Origin: Sorangium cellulosum So0157-2
GTDB taxonomy: Bacteria; Myxococcota_A; Polyangia; Polyangiales; Polyangiaceae
Reading direction: 5' to 3'
NCBI RefSeq assembly: GCF_000418325.1
Contig: NC_021658.1
Span: 5,753,501-5,817,500 of the forward strand
DNA: 64,000 bases
The first letter of the stretch is position 1. The number at the start of each line of letters is the position of its first letter. The translations under genes were made by a program, and so were the position numbers. Below the pieces are notes generated by a model. That model made no database searches and was not told the origin of the DNA. It worked only from the letters and a program-made list of their open reading frames with translations. Below are positions 57,981 through 64,000 of this stretch, piece after piece.

Positions 57981-58645
57981 TGGGCGTCCAGGAGCGAAGG
58001 GCAGGGCTCCTGCTCGACGAGGAGACGAGCGCTCCTCAGGAGCCGCCGTCGCCTGTACAAGCGCCGGAGGTGGGCCGGGACGGCCCGGCCGGCGCGCCGA
58101 GCGCGGGGCGTCGAGCGCCGGCCGTCGTCGGGCCGCTGCACAGGCTGCACGCGGGCCTGATCAGGACCCTGGAGGTCGTGCTCGTCGCCGCGTTCGCGGT
58201 GCTCACGCTCGACACCCTCTGGGGCGTCTTCTCCCGCTACGTGCTCGGCAACCAGAGCCGCTGGACCGAGGAGCTCGCCGTCTATCTCCTGGTCTGGATC
58301 TCGCTCCTCGGCGCCGGGCTCGCCTACGGCGAGAAAGCGCACCTCGGCGTCGACTACTTCGTCGGCAAGATGGACCCGGCGGCCCAGCGCGTCGCGGCGA
58401 TCGCCATCGAGCTCCTGGTGGCTTTCTTCGCCGCGTTCGCGCTGATCTACGGCGGCTCTACGCTCGTCGTCAAGACGCTCGAGTCCAAGCAGACGTCGCC
58501 CGCGCTCGACATCCAGGTGGGCTACGCCTACCTGGCCGTGCCCATCAGCGGGGTCTTCTTCCTCATGTTCTGCATCGAAAACCTGGTGGAGCTGTTCACC
58601 GGGCGGGTGTCGCCGAGGAGAGGCGAGCCTGTCACCGACGCATAA
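57980..58645 (+). CDS. TRAP transporter small permease (DctQ family)
   Basis: The small four-helix subunit of the TRAP importer, 221 residues. About 60 N-terminal soluble residues are rich in Pro and Arg, longer than usual. The DctQ signature follows: DTLWGVFSRYVLGNQSRWTEELAVYLLVWISLLG, then GEKAHLGVDYFV, and a last pair of helices. AGGAGG (57968-57973) serves the ATG at 57980, which overlaps the binding-protein stop. Translation is coupled, as is common in TRAP operons. Confidence 0.92.
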   Translation: MGVQERRAGLLLDEETSAPQEPPSPVQAPEVGRDGPAGAPSAGRRAPAVVGPLHRLHAGLIRTLEVVLVAAFAVLTLDTLWGVFSRYVLGNQSRWTEELAVYLLVWISLLGAGLAYGEKAHLGVDYFVGKMDPAAQRVAAIAIELLVAFFAAFALIYGGSTLVVKTLESKQTSPALDIQVGYAYLAVPISGVFFLMFCIENLVELFTGRVSPRRGEPVTDA

Positions 58646-58667
58646 CCTCCCGGAGCCGGGCCCGCCC

Positions 58668-59960
58668 ATGGAAATCCAAGTCCTCATCCTCGTGTTCAGC
58701 TTCTTCGCGCTGCTCCTCCTCAACGTGCCGGTCGCCGTCTGTATCGGCCTCTCCACGGTGCTGACGATCGCCTCGCTGGGCGACGTGCCCACGGCCTACA
58801 TCGTGGCGCAGCGCATCTCGACCGGCATCGCCAGCTTCCCGCTGCTCGCCATCCCCTTCTTCGTCCTCTCCGGGCTGCTCATGGGCGAGGGCGGCATGGC
58901 CCGCAGGCTCATGGATTTCGCGAGCGCCGTGGTCGGCCGCTTCCATGGCGGCCTCTCGTACGTCAACACGCTGACGTGCATGCTCTTCGGGGCCGTCTCG
59001 GGCTCGGCGGCGGCCGCCGTCTCCTCCATCGGAGGCTTCATGATCCCCGAGATGGAGCGGAAGAACTACGGGAGGGAGTTCAGCGTCGCGCTGACCACGA
59101 CCTCGGCCACCACCGGGCTGCTCATCCCCCCGAGCAACATCATGATCGTCTATGCCGTGGTCGCCGGGAACGTGTCGGTGGCCGCGCTGTTCCTGGCCGG
59201 CGTCGTCCCGGGCATCGTCGTGGGCCTGAGCATCATGGTCGTGGCGTTCCTGGCCAACCGCAAGCAGCCGGTGGGCGTGAGCGAGAAGGTCCCGTTCAAC
59301 GAGGTCGTCCGGAGCTTCGCCCAGGCGTTCCCCAGCTTGCTCCTGATCCTGATCGTCATGGGCGGGATCCTCGCCGGGGTGTTCACGGCGACCGAGGCCA
59401 GCGCGGTGTCCGTGGCCTACGCATTCCTGCTGGGGACGCTGTTCTATCGTGAGGTCAAGCTCAAGGACATGCCGCGGATCCTGCTCAAGTCCGCCAAGAC
59501 CACGGCGGTGGTGATGATCCTGGTGGGGGCCAGCCAGGCCATGAGCTGGGTGCTCGCCTTCGAGCAGGTGCCCCAGAGCGTCAGCCAGGCGATGCTGGGG
59601 ATCTCCCAGAGCCCGGTCGCGACGCTGCTCATCATCAACGTGCTCCTGCTCGTCGTGGGCACCTTCATGGACATGACGCCTGCGGTCCTGATCTTCACGC
59701 CCATCTTCCTCCCGGTCGTCACGGGGATGGGCATCCACCCGGTGCACTTCGGCGTCCTGATGGTCACGAACCTGTGCATCGGCCTGTGCACCCCGCCGGT
59801 GGGCACCTGCCTGTTCGTGGGCTGCGGCGTCGGCAAGACCACGATCGCAAAGGTGGTCCGACCGATGATTCCGATGTTCGCCGCCATGATCGTCGCGCTG
59901 ATGCTCATCAGCTACGTGCCCCAGCTCTCGCTCTGGCTCCCGGCGCAGTTCGACCTCTGA
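58668..59960 (+). CDS. TRAP transporter large permease (DctM family)
   Basis: The 12-helix transport subunit of the TRAP system, 430 residues. Landmarks: FPLLAIPFFVLSGLLM, GAVSGSAAAAVSSIGGFMIPEM, TTSATTGLLIPPSNIMIVYAVVA, FTATEASAVSVAYAFLLG and NLCIGLCTPPVGTCLFVGCGV. The two GS/PPS-type loops that bind sodium and the substrate complex are intact. It follows the DctQ gene after 22 bases. A 15-bp hairpin follows its stop. With the two preceding genes it makes a full TRAP importer. Confidence 0.95.
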   Translation: MEIQVLILVFSFFALLLLNVPVAVCIGLSTVLTIASLGDVPTAYIVAQRISTGIASFPLLAIPFFVLSGLLMGEGGMARRLMDFASAVVGRFHGGLSYVNTLTCMLFGAVSGSAAAAVSSIGGFMIPEMERKNYGREFSVALTTTSATTGLLIPPSNIMIVYAVVAGNVSVAALFLAGVVPGIVVGLSIMVVAFLANRKQPVGVSEKVPFNEVVRSFAQAFPSLLLILIVMGGILAGVFTATEASAVSVAYAFLLGTLFYREVKLKDMPRILLKSAKTTAVVMILVGASQAMSWVLAFEQVPQSVSQAMLGISQSPVATLLIINVLLLVVGTFMDMTPAVLIFTPIFLPVVTGMGIHPVHFGVLMVTNLCIGLCTPPVGTCLFVGCGVGKTTIAKVVRPMIPMFAAMIVALMLISYVPQLSLWLPAQFDL

Positions 59961-59973
59961 GGCCGCGCCCCCG

Positions 59974-60009
59974 CGCCCTGCAGGCGCGCCGCGCCGCGCC
60001 TGCAGGGCG
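59974..60009. terminator. Perfect 15-bp hairpin after the TRAP operon
   Basis: CGCCCTGCAGGCGCG (59974-59988) and its exact reverse complement (59995-60009) flank a 6-base loop, 13 bases after the dctM-type stop codon. No T-run follows, so it may act as a 3' end stabiliser or a Rho-aided terminator, not a simple intrinsic one. Confidence 0.5.
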
Positions 60010-60188
60010 GGAAGGCCGCTCTCGACGCCGTCGCCGCCCCGCGCACCGCCGGAGGAGCTCCGCTCCGGCGCTCCTTCAAACCCCTCCTGGACTCGCACGC
60101 TCATCCGCAACGGGCGCTCGCCGCCACCGCGGGCGCTCATGCGCGACAGCGCCGGCCGCTGCGCGCGTCAATCACCGCTGTCGCCTAT

Positions 60189-60205
60189 GTCAACCGGGGG
60201 TTTAC
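60189..60205. promoter_or_regulatory. GTCAAC-N5-GTTTAC site upstream of the porin gene
   Basis: Same half site and spacing as the palindrome at 56676-56692, with one base changed in the right arm. It lies 427 bases upstream of the porin start. The match could be chance, as only 11 of 12 fixed positions agree. Confidence 0.35.
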
Positions 60206-60631
60206 GGCGTTGCACGGGAATCTGCCTCCCGTTCAGGCGGAGCACGCCAGGTCATCGCCGGGGCGCGCCGGGGCAAGTCGTGCGCTCCGGTCGGATCCGG
60301 CCCAAAGCGGCTGCGGTCGGGTGTGGGCTCGGAGCGCCAGCTCGGCGCGTCGCGCGCGTCACGGCGCCGCTGCGGCGCTGTGTGCCCCTGGCTCGTGGTT
60401 TGCAGTCGAGCATGGACGCTGCCAGCGCACCCCACGCGGAGCGAGCCACGAGGCGTGCTGTCGGGCGTCGCTCGCCTCGACGACAGCCCCGCTGTTCGCG
60501 CAGGCGCAGGTCCAACCCTTCACGAGATCGGCGCACTCTTGAATTCCATCGTCAATCCCTGTTGCCAATCTGGGCATGATGTTCCGCGTGGCTCGCGATG
60601 CGGCGCGCGCTCGGCAGGCGGAGGCGCGGCC

Positions 60632-62254
60632 GTGCCAACTACCCGCTTCGCGAGCGCGCGCAGCCTGGCTTGCGCGCTGCTCGGCGCCGCCCTCTGCGCG
60701 GCTCCCTCGGTCGCCAAAGGGCAGCCGCTGCCTCCTCCGACGGCGCCGGACCAGGCGCCCGAGGCGACGGACCCGCCCGCCGAGACGCCCGCCGCGGCGG
60801 CGCCCGCCCAGGGCGCGGCGCCGGCGCCCGACGCCGGAGGTACCGGGGCCGCGGCCGTCCCCCCCTCCCAGCAGCCGGTGCAGAAAGAAGAGCCCTCCGC
60901 GCCGCCGCCGCCGCCGGTGGAGAGCGGGTTCTTCTTCGGCGCCGTCAGCCGCGCCGTCGCGGCCACGGACGCCGAGCTCGGGCCGGGGCGCGACGCCGAC
61001 ATCGTCTTGAGGGGATCGCGCCTCGACGAGTCCACGTTCATCCAGCTGGACCTGGAGCGGCAAGACTACTGGGAGTCCACCGGCGCCACCACGCGGGCCG
61101 CCGTCCGCCTCGTCGTGGACGCCCCGGTCCTCCATTACAACAACGCGCGGCCGTGGAACGTCAACATGTCCGTGCGCAACGCCTTCGTCGAGGAGCGCGA
61201 CCTCGGCGTCAAGGGGCTGTCCGTGTGGATCGGCTCGCGCCTCTACCGCGGTGACAACTCCGAGCTGCTCGACTTCTGGCCGCTCGACTGGCTGAACACG
61301 CTGGGCGGGGGCGTCCGCTACGACCTGCCCTCGAAGCGCACGTACTTCGCGGCGCACGCCGGCGTCAACCGGCCGCTCACGCCGTATTACCTGCAGACGG
61401 TGGAGCGCGCGCCGGCGCTCAACCAGCCCGGCACGGCGAACGTCAACCTCCTCGATCGCCAGCGGCTCATCACCAGCTTCAAGGCGAGCCACACCGTCCC
61501 GGTCGGGGAGAAGGGCGGCGTCAAGGGCATCCTCTACGGCGAGCTGCACCAGCTGCCGTCGGGCACGCGCGAGACGGCGGAGGCCGGCGTATACGAGCGG
61601 CTGCCGCGCGACTCCGGGTACGTCATCGGCGCGCAGATCAGCCCGTTCACCGGCGTGGACAACGGGCACCTGCACCTGTTCCTCCGCTACGCGGGCGACC
61701 TCGCGGCCCACGGCGAGTTCGGCACCCCCACGCAGCCCGCGCCGGACGGCACCGCGTCCGGCGCGCACGAGCTCATGTTCACCATGAGCGGCAACTACGA
61801 GACGGGGAAGCTCGGCCTGATGGCCTCGGGGTACGTGCGCTCGTTCCGCAACGCCAGCGAGCAGTTCGACTTCGCCGATCTGGACGAAGGCATCTTCGTC
61901 GTGCGGCCGCATTACTACATCCGCGACTGGGGAGGGATCGCCGTCGAGGCTTCGTACCAGGCGCAGCGGCGCGGGAGGGTCCCGCCGCCGGCCGACCCCG
62001 CGGCGCCGGGCGCGCACCCCGGAGCGAGCCACCACAGCGCGAGCCTCGTTCGCTTCGGGCTCGTGCCGTTCCTGAACGCGGCGGGCAAGGGCGACTTCAA
62101 GCGCCCGCAGCTCCGCTTCATCTGGCTCATGACCCGGCGCGACGAGGGCGCGAAGGCCCTTTATCCGCAGGACGACGTGTTCAGCAAGCGCACGTGGGAG
62201 CACTTCTTCGGCCTGAACGTCGAGTGGATCTTCAAGGCGAGCCCGGCGTTCTGA
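60632..62254 (+). CDS. LamB-like outer-membrane porin
   Basis: A 540-residue exported protein with a signal peptide of about 30 residues (RSLACALLGAALCAAPSVAKG) and a Pro/Ala/Gln-rich linker to about residue 105. The remaining ~430 residues have alternating-residue strands typical of a beta-barrel. They resemble maltoporin-type proteins: the region WIGSRLYRGDNSELLDFWPL parallels the LamB strand with its GKR.Y...D..D motif, and the protein ends in Phe (KASPAF), as most outer-membrane barrels do. The GTG at 60632 has GGAGG 7 bases upstream. It probably lets oligosaccharides or uronates into the periplasm for the TRAP receptor. Confidence 0.72.
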   Translation: MPTTRFASARSLACALLGAALCAAPSVAKGQPLPPPTAPDQAPEATDPPAETPAAAAPAQGAAPAPDAGGTGAAAVPPSQQPVQKEEPSAPPPPPVESGFFFGAVSRAVAATDAELGPGRDADIVLRGSRLDESTFIQLDLERQDYWESTGATTRAAVRLVVDAPVLHYNNARPWNVNMSVRNAFVEERDLGVKGLSVWIGSRLYRGDNSELLDFWPLDWLNTLGGGVRYDLPSKRTYFAAHAGVNRPLTPYYLQTVERAPALNQPGTANVNLLDRQRLITSFKASHTVPVGEKGGVKGILYGELHQLPSGTRETAEAGVYERLPRDSGYVIGAQISPFTGVDNGHLHLFLRYAGDLAAHGEFGTPTQPAPDGTASGAHELMFTMSGNYETGKLGLMASGYVRSFRNASEQFDFADLDEGIFVVRPHYYIRDWGGIAVEASYQAQRRGRVPPPADPAAPGAHPGASHHSASLVRFGLVPFLNAAGKGDFKRPQLRFIWLMTRRDEGAKALYPQDDVFSKRTWEHFFGLNVEWIFKASPAF

Positions 62255-62341
62255 CGCAGATCTTGCGTGCTCCACCCGCTCGCGCCGTGGGACCGAAGCC
62301 GGCGTGATAGCTCTTAACAAACAAAGAGAGAGGAACTTCAA

Positions 62342-62383
62342 ATGATGAGCTGCCGACCGCTCGCAAAGACGTGGGGGAGGTGA
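62342..62383 (+). CDS. Possible 13-codon leader peptide
   Basis: ATG ATG at 62342 opens a short frame, MMSCRPLAKTWGR, that stops at 62381-62383, two bases before the ATG of the MFS gene. AGAGAGG at 62326-62332 is a good ribosome site 9 bases ahead. Its stop codon overlaps the MFS ribosome-binding site (GGGGGAGG, 62373-62380). Translation of this leader could control access to the MFS start. No comparative evidence is available. Confidence 0.35.
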   Translation: MMSCRPLAKTWGR

Positions 62384-62385
62384 GC

Positions 62386-63732
62386 ATGGTCGTGAAACCT
62401 GATGTCGCCGCGAGCGCTCCTCCGCTGCACGGGGGGGCCGAGCGGAGCTACGGCGACGACGCCGCGCCGACCGTCATCACCGGCGTCGGGCGCTACCGCT
62501 GGGTGATCTGCGCCCTCCTGTTCACCGCCGCGACGATCAACTACGTCGATCGCCAGGTGCTGGGCGTCCTCAAGACGACGCTCCAGAGGGAGCTCGGCTA
62601 CAACGATATCGATTACGGCAACATCGTCACGTCGTTCCAGGCCGCCTACGCCATCGGGATGCTGACGATGGGCCGCCTCATGGACCGCATCGGGACGCGG
62701 CGCGGCTTCTCGTTCGCCGTCGGGTTCTGGAGCCTGGCGGCGGCGGCGCACGCGCTCGTCGGCAGCGCCGGCGGGCTCTCGGCGGCCCGGTTCGCCCTCG
62801 GCATCGGCGAGGCCGGGATGTTCCCGGGCGCCCTCAAGACGATCGCCGAGTGGTTCCCGAAGAAGGAGCGCGCGCTCGCGACCGGGCTGTTCAACTCCGG
62901 CACCAACATCGGCGCCATCGTGTGCCCCCTCGTCGTGCCGTGGATCGCGGTGACCTGGGGCTGGCGCGCCGCCTTCGCGCTGACCGGCGCGATCGGGGCG
63001 CTGTGGATCGTCGCCTGGCTGATCCTCTACACCCCCCTCGCGCAGAACCCGCGCGTCTCGCCGGCGGAGCGCGCGTACATCACGAGCGAGCCGTCGCCGG
63101 CGCCGGGCAAGATCGGCTGGCTCACCCTCGTCCCGCACCGCCAGACGTGGGCGTTCGCGATCGGCAAGTTCATGACCGATCCCTTCTGGTGGCTTTACCT
63201 GTTCTGGGTCCCCGACTTCCTCAACCGCAAGCACGGGTTGAACCTGCTCCAGATCGGGCCGCCGCTCGTCACGATCTACCTGCTCTCCGACGTGGGCAGC
63301 ATCGCCGGCGGCTGGTTCTCCTCGATGCTGATGCGCCGCGGCTGGACCGCGAACGCGGCGCGCAAGACCGCGATGCTCGTGTGCGCGCTCGGCGTCGCGC
63401 CCGTCTTCCTCGCGACGCGCACCGACTCGCTGTGGGTGGCCGTGCTCCTGCTCGGCCTCGCCACCGCCGCGCACCAGGGCTTCTCGGCGAACCTGTTCAC
63501 GCTCACCACCGACATGTTCCCGTCGCAGGCCGTCGGGTCGGCCGTCGGGCTCGGCGGCATGGCCGGGGCCATCGGCGGCATGCTCATCGCGCAGATCGCC
63601 GGCCGCGTCCTGCAGCTCACCGGGAGCTACTCGATCCTGTTCATCATGGCCGCGTCCGCGTACCTCCTCGCGCTCGCCATCATTCACGTGCTCGTGCCGC
63701 GGCTCGAGGCCGCGCGATTGAATCAAGGATAG
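62386..63732 (+). CDS. MFS sugar-acid transporter (ExuT/anion-cation symporter family)
   Basis: A 448-residue major facilitator of the anion:cation symporter group, close to hexuronate (ExuT) and galactonate/glucarate carriers. Signatures: FTAATINYVDRQVLGVL in helix 1, GRLMDRIGTRRGFSFAV (motif A), LGIGEAGMFPGALKTIAEWF, LFNSGTNIGAIV and WLYLFWVPDFLNRKHGL. The first ~40 residues are soluble. The ATG at 62386 has GGAGG 6 bases upstream. The SDR gene follows after 5 bases, so transport and catabolism are co-expressed. Hexuronate or a related sugar acid is the likely substrate. Confidence 0.87.
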   Translation: MVVKPDVAASAPPLHGGAERSYGDDAAPTVITGVGRYRWVICALLFTAATINYVDRQVLGVLKTTLQRELGYNDIDYGNIVTSFQAAYAIGMLTMGRLMDRIGTRRGFSFAVGFWSLAAAAHALVGSAGGLSAARFALGIGEAGMFPGALKTIAEWFPKKERALATGLFNSGTNIGAIVCPLVVPWIAVTWGWRAAFALTGAIGALWIVAWLILYTPLAQNPRVSPAERAYITSEPSPAPGKIGWLTLVPHRQTWAFAIGKFMTDPFWWLYLFWVPDFLNRKHGLNLLQIGPPLVTIYLLSDVGSIAGGWFSSMLMRRGWTANAARKTAMLVCALGVAPVFLATRTDSLWVAVLLLGLATAAHQGFSANLFTLTTDMFPSQAVGSAVGLGGMAGAIGGMLIAQIAGRVLQLTGSYSILFIMAASAYLLALAIIHVLVPRLEAARLNQG

Positions 63733-63737
63733 TCAGT

Positions 63738-64000
63738 ATGACGAACGATCCGTTTCGTTTGGACGGCAAGGTCGCGCTCGTGACGGGCTCGGCCACGGGG
63801 ATCGGCGCGGCCATCGCGACGGCGCTCGCGGCGGCGGGCGCGGACATCGCCTGTCACGGCAAGGACGAGCCGGGCGAGGCCACGATGGAGGCGGTGCGGC
63901 GGCTCGGGCGGCGGGCGATCGGGACGGCCGCGGACCTGGCCGATCGCGCGGCGCACGAGGAGCTCATCCGGACGACGCAGGCCGAGCTCGGGCGCCTCGA
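63738..64000 (+). CDS. Short-chain dehydrogenase, KduD-like (cut by window end)
   Basis: The first 87 codons of a classical short-chain dehydrogenase. The NAD(P) fold starts with LDGKVALVTGSATGIGAAIA (TGxxxGIG motif), and GTAADLADRAAHEELI follows where the adenine-binding Asp lies. The N-terminal PFRLDGKVALVTG and the ACHGKDEPGEATMEAVRRLGRR segment resemble KduD (2-dehydro-3-deoxy-D-gluconate 5-dehydrogenase) of pectin and uronate breakdown. The catalytic Ser-Tyr-Lys region lies beyond the window, so this assignment is provisional. It is 5 bases downstream of the ExuT-like gene. Confidence 0.75.
   Translation, partial: MTNDPFRLDGKVALVTGSATGIGAAIATALAAAGADIACHGKDEPGEATMEAVRRLGRRAIGTAADLADRAAHEELIRTTQAELGRL

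Larger units (their letters stand above)
59961..60631. other. Intergenic region before the porin gene
   Basis: About 670 bases. It holds the 15-bp hairpin just after the TRAP operon, a second 7-bp hairpin GCCGGAG/CTCCGGC (60048-60054 and 60063-60069) and the GTCAAC-N5-GTTTAC site at 60189-60205. The porin ribosome site is GGAGG at 60620-60624. Frames on both strands show no family resemblance. Confidence 0.45.

Overview
The window looks like chromosome of a large-genome myxobacterium of the Sorangium/Polyangiales type. Base composition is very GC-rich (roughly 70% by eye). The gene content fits: a eukaryotic-type Ser/Thr kinase fused to a STAND NTPase, many lipoproteins with Cys-rich DUF4215-type repeats, a DUF4423 (TIGR02147-like) regulator, an FHA enhancer-binding-type regulator, and a MinCDE system. 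This placement is inferred from gene families only. No rRNA, tRNA, CRISPR array, insertion sequence or prophage was recognised.

Layout. 1-2.2 kb: two unrecognised proteins and a 2OG-Fe(II) oxygenase. 2.4-15.9 kb: the Min division-site system, with minC about 11.5 kb away from minD-minE. Between them lie accessory genes: a secreted Cys-rich protein, a carboxypeptidase-regulatory-like repeat protein, two solute-binding lipoproteins without permeases, a cyclase-family protein, a divergent DUF4423 regulator/lipoprotein pair with a striking inverted repeat between them, a NADAR protein, a trypsin-like protease and the remnant of a deleted Ser/Thr kinase gene. 16-20.2 kb: a coupled SNF2 helicase and SWIM-finger pair, ending in a duplicated 88-bp terminator segment. 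20.7-41.9 kb: assorted metabolic, transport and regulatory genes. They include a four-gene ABC transporter/deaminase operon joined by ATGA overlaps, a queuosine-precursor-type transporter, an asparaginase, a PAS-STAS protein, an AraC regulator next to a beta-lactamase-fold hydrolase, a pirin followed by the 3' stub of an endonuclease/phosphatase-family gene, and an FHA-AAA+ regulator with an altered GAFTGA loop.

41.9-52.4 kb is the most unusual region. A transmembrane kinase-STAND protein with a coiled-coil tail is flanked by two nearly identical PEGA-domain membrane proteins and two large lipoproteins. The lipoproteins are built from about 15-17 repeats of roughly 40 residues, probably beta-propeller blades, behind Cys-rich heads. 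Some repeats are identical at DNA level over about 150 bp, so blades are being copied recently. I propose a cell-envelope sensing module, but its function is unknown.

52.9-56.4 kb is pheS-pheT. 56.9-64 kb looks like a sugar-acid (probably uronate or pectin-derived) uptake locus: a complete TRAP transporter, a LamB-like outer-membrane porin, an ExuT-like MFS carrier and the start of a KduD-like dehydrogenase. Upstream of both the TRAP and the porin genes sits a GTCAAC-N5-GTTKAC inverted repeat that may be a common operator.
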